A DNA stretch of 45,449 nucleotides from Butyrivibrio sp. (GTDB lineage Bacteria; Bacillota; Clostridia; Lachnospirales; Lachnospiraceae). Location: assembly GCA_024690485.1 (NCBI GenBank), contig JAILPB010000010.1, positions 1 to 45,449 of the forward strand. Direction: 5' to 3'. Made by a program: the position numbers and the translations under genes. Shown here one piece after another: positions 19,413-26,344 of this stretch (position 1 is its first letter; every line of letters begins with the position of its first letter). The notes under the pieces were generated by a model that saw only the letters and a program-made list of their open reading frames with translations, was not told the origin of the DNA and did not search any database.

Positions 19413-19450
19413 GAAGTTTGTTCTGGCGAGCGAAGCGAGAGCAGAACTTC
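19413..19450. repeat. Imperfect hairpin in the mreB-flgF gap
   Basis: GTTCTG pairs with CAGAAC around a GC-rich 16-base centre containing GAGCGAAGCGAG; outer GAAGTT/AACTTC offers an alternative pairing. There is no T-tract, so it reads as a processing or regulatory structure rather than a terminator. Confidence 0.35.
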
Positions 19451-19482
19451 CTTGATTCCTAATTCATATAGGAGAACAAAAT

Positions 19483-20343
19483 ATGGTAAAAGGTCTGTAC
19501 ACTGCATACACGGGTATGATAAATGAACAGAGGCGCATGGACATTGAGACCAACAATCTCGCCAATGCAAATTCTACCGGGTTCAAGGAGGAGCGTACCG
19601 TCAGTAGATCTTTCCGTGATCTTTTAGGACTTAAGATCAAGGATTATACTGATGCGCCTTGGACGGCAGTCAGACTAGGACTTATGAATCCCGGCGTTAA
19701 GCTGGGAGGATCTTATACCAACTTTGAGCAGGGCGGACTTCAGTCCACCGGCAATAAATTTGACTTGGCTCTTAATAATGGTATTCCCACTGCGGATGCC
19801 GATTCTGTAAACGATAATATGGGCGCCGGCGGAAATGCTTTTTTCGCTACATCCTACGGAACTGATGATCCGCAGACCGGAGCTCTTATCAAATATACCA
19901 GGGACGGAACCTTCAATGTTACACAGGATGGATTCCTTGTGACAACAGAAGGTAACAATGTCCTTGATGTCAACAATAATCCCATTCAAATTGATCCTAT
20001 AGTAGATACCACTATCCTTCAGGATGGCAGTATCGTTCAAAACGGAAACGTGGTAGCTATGATACAGGTAGCACGCTTTGATAATGTGCAGGATCTCCAG
20101 CGATATCAGGATAATTCCTTTATCATCGGAGATGGCGGTGCGCAAGTTGTGAGCCTTACTGCAGAGGAAGCTAATGCTACAGTCAATCAGGGATATTTGG
20201 AGGCATCAAATATCAGCGTTGTTGATGAATTTGTAAATATAATCTCCATACAAAGAAACTATGAAACCAACTCAAAAGCTGTTCAAGCTGAAGATGACAC
20301 GATAGATGTTGCAGTAAATCAGCTTGGAAGAATTAACTCATAA
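19483..20343 (+). CDS. flgF: Flagellar hook-basal body protein, FlgF/FlhO-like
   Basis: The 286 residues belong to the flagellar rod/hook family. The N-terminal rod motif is NNLANANSTGFKEE, and the C-terminal heptad end is YLEASNISVVDEFVNII, then SIQRNYETNSKAVQ. The central domain is that of a proximal/distal rod protein. As first of two paralogues after an mbl-like gene it corresponds to Bacillus flhO, usually annotated FlgF. It is exported through the flagellar type III apparatus and builds the rod outside the membrane. AGGAGA lies 9 bases before the ATG. Whether FlgF or a second FlgG is the better name cannot be settled by eye. Confidence 0.85.
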   Translation: MVKGLYTAYTGMINEQRRMDIETNNLANANSTGFKEERTVSRSFRDLLGLKIKDYTDAPWTAVRLGLMNPGVKLGGSYTNFEQGGLQSTGNKFDLALNNGIPTADADSVNDNMGAGGNAFFATSYGTDDPQTGALIKYTRDGTFNVTQDGFLVTTEGNNVLDVNNNPIQIDPIVDTTILQDGSIVQNGNVVAMIQVARFDNVQDLQRYQDNSFIIGDGGAQVVSLTAEEANATVNQGYLEASNISVVDEFVNIISIQRNYETNSKAVQAEDDTIDVAVNQLGRINS

Positions 20344-20347
20344 AGCT

Positions 20348-20374
20348 TAAGCTTTTATATGTTTGTGCCGATAT
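20348..20374 (+). promoter_or_regulatory. Sigma-28 promoter before flgG
   Basis: TAAG, a 15-base spacer and a perfect GCCGATAT box lie directly after the flgF stop codon. This is the best sigma-28 match in the window and gives flgG its own start, with a leader of about 180 bases. Confidence 0.75.
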
Positions 20375-20390
20375 AAGTATAGGGAAATAA

Positions 20391-20510
20391 TGCAATCTTG
20401 AATAAGAATTCAAGATTGCAGCAAACAAGCAATATAGATTCGACTTCGTCGAAGAGCTTGTTTGCTACTTGAATCATAATTTCACGAAACCCGCAGCAAG
20501 AGCGAGTTTC
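20391..20510 (+). promoter_or_regulatory. Structured leader of flgG with three hairpins
   Basis: Hairpin 1 is a perfect 13-bp stem (TGCAATCTTGAAT, loop AAGA, 20391-20420). Hairpin 2 is GCAAACAAGC/GCTTGTTTGC (20421-20465) with an inner TTCGAC/GTCGAA stem. Hairpin 3 is GAAACCCGC/GCGAGTTTC (20486-20510, one mismatch). TTCAAG of hairpin 1 (20409-20414) can instead pair with CTTGAA (20468-20473) just outside hairpin 2, giving two mutually exclusive folds. No T-tract follows. Confidence 0.55.
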
Positions 20511-20559
20511 TGTAGGTAGGCTTGTGAGAGCAGGATTTTAGTTTGTCAGGAGGTATTTT

Positions 20560-21387
20560 ATGGTTAGAAGTTTATGGACAGCGGCATCCGGAATGAATGC
20601 ACAGCAGACAAACGTAGATACCATAGCCAATAACCTTGCTAACGTTAACTCAGCCGGCTATAAGGCTCAGGGTGCAAGATTTAAGTCACTTTTGTATCAG
20701 GAACTTAAGACTAAGACAGTTCAGACAACAGGTTCACCTGTTAATTCCGATGTGGGACTTGGTGTACGAGTATCTTCCATAAATTCCTTCTTTACGCAGG
20801 GTAGTTTGCAGGATAATGATTCAGCCTCGGCATTTGCTATTCAGGGCGATGGATTTTTTGCTTATTCAACAGATGCTCAGGTTATAAATGAAGCTAATAC
20901 AAGATATACCAGAAACGGTAACTTTGTATGGGCGCTTACAGAACAGAATACTCTGGAACTTACAACTTCAGAAGGTAATCCGGTTCTGGGAATAGACGGA
21001 GGCCCAATTGTTGTAAATGACCAGACGGTTAAGGCCACAGATATTACCTGTGATCAGGAAGGTGCACTTTACTACCTTAATGCTAATCAGGAGAGAGTTG
21101 ATGTTGGTCAGATTGCTCTTTTCCAGTTTAGAAATGCAGAAGGTCTTGAGAGAGAAGGAGATACAAGCTTCTCAGTAACCCCTGCAAGCGGAAATCCTCT
21201 TCCTGAAGCAACTACCGCAGGCATCAGACGAAGCGTAGTAGTTCAGGGATATTTGGAAGGATCAAATGTTAATGTTGCAACAGAGATGGTTAATCTGATC
21301 GTTGCGCAGCGTGCATACGAAATGAATTCAACAGCAATAACAACAACGGACGAGATGATGCAGACAGCAAACGGACTTAAGAGATAA
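20560..21387 (+). CDS. flgG: Flagellar distal rod protein FlgG
   Basis: The 275 residues start MVRSLWTAASGMNAQQT and contain NNLANVNSAGYK near residue 28, the classic FlgG/FlgE rod-hook N-terminus. The C-terminus (LEGSNVNVATEMVNLIVAQ, then RAYEMNSTAITTTDEMMQ) is diagnostic of FlgG. It is the distal rod subunit, exported by the flagellar export machine. AGGAGG precedes the ATG by 7 bases. It has its own sigma-28 promoter and a long structured leader. It corresponds to Bacillus flhP by position. Confidence 0.92.
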   Translation: MVRSLWTAASGMNAQQTNVDTIANNLANVNSAGYKAQGARFKSLLYQELKTKTVQTTGSPVNSDVGLGVRVSSINSFFTQGSLQDNDSASAFAIQGDGFFAYSTDAQVINEANTRYTRNGNFVWALTEQNTLELTTSEGNPVLGIDGGPIVVNDQTVKATDITCDQEGALYYLNANQERVDVGQIALFQFRNAEGLEREGDTSFSVTPASGNPLPEATTAGIRRSVVVQGYLEGSNVNVATEMVNLIVAQRAYEMNSTAITTTDEMMQTANGLKR

Positions 21388-21427
21388 TGATTTAAGGCGC
21401 AGATAATGCTTTTTTGAGGGGATTGAT

Positions 21428-21811
21428 ATGGGTCTTGATATGAACAGTTTCGGTGTATCCGGTATATCTCAATATGCTAAAAATGAAGCGCTAAACAGTG
21501 CATCCGAAATGGTGAGGAATGCCAAAACCAAGGCAGAAAATGCTAAGAATGCAGGTGAAAAGGAAGAAATAAACCAGGAACTTATGGATGCCTGCAAGCA
21601 GTTCGAAGCCTACATGCTTGAGCAGATCTTTAAAGGATACGAAGAGACTAACAAGGTATTCTCCAAGGAAAAATCCGGATCCATGAACACTATGGTGGAT
21701 TACTTCAAGGATTTCGCTATTCAGGATATATCAGCGCAAGCATCAGATACGCAGAGCACAGGACTTGCGCAGATGCTATACGAGAACATGAAACGCAACT
21801 ACGGTTTATAA
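21428..21811 (+). CDS. flgJ: FlgJ-type rod-binding protein without muramidase domain
   Basis: The 127 residues contain the rod-binding domain (PF10135-like): CKQFEAYMLEQIFKGYEET in the middle, a MNTMVDYFKDFAIQDIS segment, and a C-terminal GLAQMLYENMKRN helix. Proteobacterial FlgJ adds a muramidase domain, which is absent here, as is usual in Firmicutes. The N-terminal 50 residues are Ala/Lys/Asn-rich and probably flexible. The domain chaperones or caps rod assembly. GAGGGG lies 6 bases before the ATG. It ends the flagellar cluster and is followed by a terminator. Confidence 0.85.
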   Translation: MGLDMNSFGVSGISQYAKNEALNSASEMVRNAKTKAENAKNAGEKEEINQELMDACKQFEAYMLEQIFKGYEETNKVFSKEKSGSMNTMVDYFKDFAIQDISAQASDTQSTGLAQMLYENMKRNYGL

Positions 21812-21842
21812 AACTATTTCTTAATCTAAACCAATACGAGGG

Positions 21843-21880
21843 GCTGCCATCACAAATAAACATGGCAGCTCCCTTTATGT
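21843..21880 (+). terminator. Intrinsic terminator after flgJ
   Basis: GCTGCCAT pairs perfectly with ATGGCAGC over an 11-base loop, extended by G-rich/C-rich bases, then a T-rich run. It closes the flagellar operon. Confidence 0.8.
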
Positions 21881-21886
21881 TTTATA

Positions 21887-22505
21887 TATACACGTTTTGG
21901 CCCTGCAGGAATTTTGCGCCCCGCGTCCGCTGCCTGCGCCCCGTCATTTTCGGGGGGCGAATAAATATCATTATTTGCTGCCTACTTATAGTTACATCTC
22001 TTCTTGTACCGCTCCGCAGAGCATGAAATTCAGCCGGTTCTCTTTTCTTATTTTATGCAAGAAGCGAGAAACTCAAATCTGAACAGGCATAATATCTAAT
22101 ATATATGAATTTGAGCGGGTTACGATGAGTTTAGATTTATCTTATGCTCGCAAAGGCGCTTTATGCGTGCATGTGAGCAATTTGTTTGAGCACAGCGAGT
22201 TTTGCGCACATGCACTATTAAGCAAAAGCGTCTGCGAGCATTAGATAAATCAAACGAAGAATATCCAGGCCTCAAATTCATATATATCAGATATGTACAG
22301 CCGTCAGATTTTCAAACAGCCCGCTTCTTGCATAAGTTAAGAGAACCGGCTGGATTTCATTGCGTCGCTGATGGGGTCCAATCAGAGATGTAACCATAAA
22401 TCCGGCAGCAAATATTATAGTTTTGTTTTACCCCCGAAAATGACGGGGCGCTGTACTACGGACGCGGGGCGCGTGGAAATTGTGGGCAGGGCCAAAACGT
22501 GTATA
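21887..22505. repeat. Imperfect inverted repeat of about 620 bp (two arms of about 300 bp)
   Basis: The whole gene-free stretch between flgJ and recD2 is one giant palindrome centred near 22191-22196. Blocks shared in inverse order include TATACACGTTTTGGCCCTG (21887-21905 with 22487-22505) and GCGCCCCGCGTCCG (21916-21929 with 22459-22472). A 21-base GC-rich block pairs 21936-21956 with 22431-22451, and ATTTGCTGCC pairs 21973-21982 with 22404-22413. TTATGCAAGAAGCG pairs 22053-22066 with 22322-22335, and GTGCATGTG pairs 22167-22175 with 22207-22215. My hand alignment suggests about 70-75% arm identity with small indels. Each arm also holds its own CCCC/GGGG hairpin. No convincing ORF, no transposase, no clear target duplication. 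Confidence 0.85.
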
Positions 22506-22507
22506 AT
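22480..22507 (+). promoter_or_regulatory. Promoter for recD2 at the outer edge of the inverted repeat
   Basis: TTGTGG, 16 bases, then TATAAT. The -10 box lies at the very end of the right arm. A GGGG/CCCC hairpin (22519-22534) follows directly before the recD2 binding site. Confidence 0.5.
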
Positions 22508-22547
22508 ATACTACCGAAGGGGGCGAGAACCCCGGGTTAGGAGGAAC

Positions 22548-24779
22548 ATGGAAGTTTTTAAGGGTTATGTTGACCATTTTATATATAAGAATGAGGACAA
22601 TGGCTATGGAGTTATGGTCTTTGTGTGTGACGGGGAGGAGATGACCTGTGTTGGTATTTTTCATGATGTCGATACGGGAGATACTCTGGAGCTTACCGGT
22701 GAGATGGTGGAACATCCGGTTTATGGTGAGCAGTTAAAAGTTACGGAGCATAAGATTTCCGTGCCTGACGATGCGGAGTCCATAGAAAGGTATCTTGGAT
22801 CCGGCGCAATTAAGGGCATCGGCGAGACCATGGCAAGGCGAATAGTTAAAAAGTTTGGCGCAGACACCTTCAGGATCATTGAGGATGAACCTGAGAGACT
22901 TGCTGAAATAAAAGGTATTAGCGAGAGAAAAGCAAGAGATATTGCTATCCAGCTTAATGAAAAGCGGCAGATGCGTGACGCCATGGTATTTTTGTCGGGT
23001 TATGGTATCACAAATGCCATGGCCGTTAAGATCTATGAAAAATACGGTGATGCCATATACCAGATTTTAAAGGAAAATCCTTACAGACTTGCAGACGATA
23101 TCGAAGGTATCGGTTTTAAAACTGCTGATGAGATTGCTTCCAAGATCGGCATAAAGGTTGATTCCGACTACAGAATAAGAAGCGGAGTTCTCTATACCCT
23201 CTTGGAGAGCGCACAGGACGGAAACAGTTATCTTCCTAAAGGTTTGCTGATAAGAAAAAGTGCTGAACTTTTGAAAGTGGACGAAGGTCTTATTGAAGCA
23301 CAGATGGATAACCTTATGGTAGAGAGAAAGCTTGTGTATAAGGGCGAAGACCACGTGTATGCTTCATCCTACTTTTATGAGGAACAGGCTATTGCCGTGA
23401 TGCTTAGAGAGCTTAATCTGAAACTTCCCACATCCAAGGCTGCGGAAAAGGACCTTGAGAGCAGAATCCGTGCGATAGAGGATAAAAGAGGAATAGAGCT
23501 TGATGACCTTCAGAGAAGGGCGGCTATCGCAAGTGCGCAAAACGGTGTGGTTATTATTACCGGCGGCCCCGGAACAGGAAAAACAACCACCATAAACACT
23601 ATCATTCAATACTATGCAGAAGAGCAGATGGACATTGTTCTTGCAGCGCCCACAGGAAGAGCTGCCAAGAGAATGACTGAGGCTACAGGATACGAAGCAA
23701 GAACAATACACAGACTACTTGGAGTTGGCGGAATCCCTAATCAGGAAAACGGAGAGAGGGAAAGAGAGAGGATAAGGTTCGAGAAGAATGCTGATAATCC
23801 CCTTGAAGCAGATGCTATCATAATCGATGAGATGTCCATGGTGGATATGCACCTGTTTACAGCGCTGTTAAAAGCAGTGATTCCGGGAACACATCTCATC
23901 CTTGTGGGAGACAGCTCACAGCTTCCAAGTGTGGGCCCCGGACAGGTTCTTAGTGACCTTATAGAGAGCGGAGTGTACAATACCATAACTCTACAGAAGA
24001 TTTTCAGACAGGCAAAGCAAAGTGATATTGTAATGAATGCCCACCATATAAAAGGCGGCGAGCACTTTGTGATGGATAATAAGAGCAAAGACTTTTTCTT
24101 CCTTGAGAGAGACAATGCGGATGTTATCTATAAGCACATGATTCAGCTTATTAGAGATAAACTTCCCTCCTATGTTAACGCCCAAAGCCTTGATATACAG
24201 GTCCTTACGCCTATGAAAAGGGGACCGCTTGGCGCCGAGAATCTGAATGTGGTACTGCAAAAATACTTAAACCCTCAGGATGATAATAAAAAGGAATATG
24301 TCTACGGCGATCGCATAATAAGAGAAGGCGATAAAGTAATGCAGATTCACAACAACTATCAGGCTGAGTGGGAGATTCTCGGAAAATACGGAATTCCCAT
24401 TGAGAAGGGCATGGGTATCTTTAATGGCGATATGGGCACTGTCAAAGAGATTGATGACAGAATGAAGGAACTGACAGTTGAGTTTGATGAAAAAAGAGTG
24501 GTGAGATATCCTTTTTCTGAACTTGGAGAACTGGAGCTTGCTTATGCGATAACCATACATAAATCTCAGGGCTCAGAATATCCTGCGGTAATTCTTCCGT
24601 TACTGGGAGGACCCAGGATGCTCCTTAACAGAAATCTCTTGTATACTGCTGTAACCAGAGCTAAAAACTGCGTTGTCCTCCTTGGAAGCAGAGATACAGT
24701 AAATGAGATGATAGATAACGAATCACAGCTTAAACGCTATACGGGACTTAAGGAGAGAATTTTGGAGGTGGAGGATTGA
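22548..24779 (+). CDS. recD2: RecD2-type SF1B DNA helicase
   Basis: At 743 residues this fits RecD2 (RecD/TraA-like), a 5'-3' helicase acting alone, without RecBC. Order: an N-terminal OB-like domain (KGYVDHFIYKNEDNGYGVM), helix-hairpin-helix repeats (GAIKGIGETMARRIVKKFG, KGISERKARDIA), Walker A TGGPGTGKTTT, DEMSMVD, GDSSQLPSVGPG, and C-terminal motifs TIHKSQGSEYPAVI and YTAVTRAK. The open frame extends 59 codons upstream into the inverted repeat, but the ATG behind GGAGGA aligns with the family start. It works in DNA repair/fork maintenance. comFC overlaps its end. Confidence 0.93.
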   Translation: MEVFKGYVDHFIYKNEDNGYGVMVFVCDGEEMTCVGIFHDVDTGDTLELTGEMVEHPVYGEQLKVTEHKISVPDDAESIERYLGSGAIKGIGETMARRIVKKFGADTFRIIEDEPERLAEIKGISERKARDIAIQLNEKRQMRDAMVFLSGYGITNAMAVKIYEKYGDAIYQILKENPYRLADDIEGIGFKTADEIASKIGIKVDSDYRIRSGVLYTLLESAQDGNSYLPKGLLIRKSAELLKVDEGLIEAQMDNLMVERKLVYKGEDHVYASSYFYEEQAIAVMLRELNLKLPTSKAAEKDLESRIRAIEDKRGIELDDLQRRAAIASAQNGVVIITGGPGTGKTTTINTIIQYYAEEQMDIVLAAPTGRAAKRMTEATGYEARTIHRLLGVGGIPNQENGERERERIRFEKNADNPLEADAIIIDEMSMVDMHLFTALLKAVIPGTHLILVGDSSQLPSVGPGQVLSDLIESGVYNTITLQKIFRQAKQSDIVMNAHHIKGGEHFVMDNKSKDFFFLERDNADVIYKHMIQLIRDKLPSYVNAQSLDIQVLTPMKRGPLGAENLNVVLQKYLNPQDDNKKEYVYGDRIIREGDKVMQIHNNYQAEWEILGKYGIPIEKGMGIFNGDMGTVKEIDDRMKELTVEFDEKRVVRYPFSELGELELAYAITIHKSQGSEYPAVILPLLGGPRMLLNRNLLYTAVTRAKNCVVLLGSRDTVNEMIDNESQLKRYTGLKERILEVED

Positions 24780-25489
24780 TTTTGGCAATAAAAGAAATGA
24801 TAATCTCTGCCATATTTCCAAGAAGGTGTCCTGTTTGCGATGAGATAGTTCCAGGCGGTGAGCTTATTCATCCCAAATGTAAAAAGAAGCTTAAGACTGT
24901 TTCCGGGAATACCTGCTATAAATGCGGAAAGCCGCTAAGCGAAGAAAGCCGGGAATACTGCAGCGACTGTGCCTCCACAAAGCACATTTTTGACAGGAAT
25001 TTTGCACTTTATAAGTACAGATCTATTGCCGGTTCTGTTTATAAATTTAAGTATTCCGGAAGACGTGAATACGCAGATTTTTATGCTGCTGAAATCGTAA
25101 AGCGCTTTGGGGATGAACTTAAAGCCCTGAAACCGGATGCCCTTATTCCTGTTCCCATGTATGGACCAAAGAAGAGGACAAGGGGCTATAATCAGGCTGA
25201 AGTTCTCGCTGTAAAAATCGGCAAAAACCTCGGAATCCCTGTGGATTCAAGGATAATCAAAAGATGTAAAAAAACTGTTCCGATGAAACTATTGGATGAG
25301 CAGGGACGCATGGCGAATTTGAAAAAGGCTTTTAATATAGCCCAAAATGAAGTAAAATATAAGTGTATTATCCTTATCGATGACATCTATACGACCGGCT
25401 CGACTTTAGACGCGGTAGCTGCGGAATTTCGCAGAATGGGTGTCAAAAATATATATTGTGTGACACTGGCAATAGGGCAGGTTGTGTAA
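24776..25489 (+). CDS. comFC: ComF-family phosphoribosyltransferase-like protein (ComFC)
   Basis: The 237-residue protein has an N-terminal zinc-ribbon (CPVC at 18-21, then CYKCGKPL and CSDC) and a phosphoribosyltransferase fold whose PRPP loop reads IILIDDIYTTGST. ComFC is linked to DNA uptake and is found alone in many non-competent Firmicutes. Two TTG starts compete: 24776, overlapping the recD2 stop, and 24782; each has a GGAGG exactly 7 bases upstream, as the site is duplicated (GGAGGTGGAGG). The ATG at residue 8 lacks its own site. The order comFC-yvyF matches the Bacillus comF-flagellar region. Confidence 0.88.
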   Translation: MILAIKEMIISAIFPRRCPVCDEIVPGGELIHPKCKKKLKTVSGNTCYKCGKPLSEESREYCSDCASTKHIFDRNFALYKYRSIAGSVYKFKYSGRREYADFYAAEIVKRFGDELKALKPDALIPVPMYGPKKRTRGYNQAEVLAVKIGKNLGIPVDSRIIKRCKKTVPMKLLDEQGRMANLKKAFNIAQNEVKYKCIILIDDIYTTGSTLDAVAAEFRRMGVKNIYCVTLAIGQVV

Positions 25490-25510
25490 CCAACTGATTA
25501 GGAGGTTAAT

Positions 25511-25942
25511 ATGAGCAACATTAAAAACTGTAGTAAGTGTGGCAAAATGTTTAATTACATCGCTGGAGATGTAATCTGTGAAAACTGTAAGAAGGCTATT
25601 GAGGACAAATTTCAGGAAGTCAAGAAGTACATTGACGACAATCCGGGAGCAGGCCTTAAACAGATTTCGGAAGCGTGTGATGTAGCTACCAAGCAGCTGA
25701 AGAAGTGGATTCTTGAGGAAAGACTTATGTTTACCGAAAATTCTCCTATTCAGATAACCTGTGAAAATTGCGGAGCCCGTATTCAGACGGGAAGACTTTG
25801 CGCAAAATGCAAAGCAACTGTTACCAATGAGCTTAACAAGACTGTTAAGCAGAGACAGGATGCACTGGCTGCAGAACTTGCCAAGCAGCAGGCTAAGCAG
25901 CAGGCGGACAAGAAGTCCGGTATGAAATTCTTAAAAACTTGA
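25511..25942 (+). CDS. yvyF: YvyF/TIGR03826-type flagellar operon zinc-binding protein
   Basis: The 143 residues hold two Cys4 sites (Cys7, 10, 23, 26 and Cys84, 87, 97, 100) around a MerR-like helix-turn-helix (LKQISEACDVATKQLKKWI). The C-terminus is a Lys/Gln/Ala-rich coil. This is the pattern of YvyF, which sits between comFC and flgM in Bacillus and is thought to affect flagellar gene expression. Here flgM does not follow. AGGAGG precedes the ATG by 5 bases; the gap to comFC is 21 bases. Target and ligand are unknown. Confidence 0.85.
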   Translation: MSNIKNCSKCGKMFNYIAGDVICENCKKAIEDKFQEVKKYIDDNPGAGLKQISEACDVATKQLKKWILEERLMFTENSPIQITCENCGARIQTGRLCAKCKATVTNELNKTVKQRQDALAAELAKQQAKQQADKKSGMKFLKT

Positions 25943-25949
25943 GGCAGAT

Positions 25950-26339
25950 ATGTTAAATGAGGAGCGCGTAATCCTGATGACCAGGATGGCTGCATACCAG
26001 CAGCATGAGGGGAAAGAGAATAACGCAATAAACTCGTATTTTCGCAGCGACTATGTCGGATTCCAGGTGCTTAAGTCTGTTATAAGCGCCACTATTGTGT
26101 ATCTGATATTGGTCGCTGCCTATGTGATGTATCATTTTTCTGAGGTGTTGCAGGATGTGTATAACACAGATCTTATGGCAACAGCCAGAAAATATCTGGT
26201 ATATTACATTTTACTTGTGGCCGTATATTCAGTGATTTCGTATATCATTTATTCCATCCGTTACAATAGGATGAGAGGAAATATGAGAGCATACTATTCT
26301 TGCCTCAAAAAATTAGGCAGAATGTATGAGAAGGAATGA
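25950..26339 (+). CDS. Unassigned small membrane protein
   Basis: I do not recognise a named family. The 129 residues show a polar N-terminus (about 45 residues), two membrane helices (near 42-64 and 83-106, ISATIVYLILVAAYVMYHFS and YYILLVAVYSVISYIIYSI) and a basic, Tyr-rich cytoplasmic tail (RYNRMRGNMRAYYSC). GAGG lies 5 bases before the ATG, itself 8 bases after the yvyF stop. The next gene begins a few bases after this one ends, so the two are translationally linked. Confidence 0.75.
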   Translation: MLNEERVILMTRMAAYQQHEGKENNAINSYFRSDYVGFQVLKSVISATIVYLILVAAYVMYHFSEVLQDVYNTDLMATARKYLVYYILLVAVYSVISYIIYSIRYNRMRGNMRAYYSCLKKLGRMYEKE

Positions 26340-26344
26340 ATCTA

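Noticed and set aside
21897-22393. Two short open frames (61 and 63 codons) inside the giant inverted repeat
   Set aside because: No ribosome binding site, composition typical of non-coding sequence, and each is a by-product of the palindrome.
22371-22547. 59 extra in-frame codons before the recD2 ATG
   Set aside because: They lie in the inverted repeat upstream of the promoter and show no similarity to RecD2; the ATG behind GGAGGA fits the family start.
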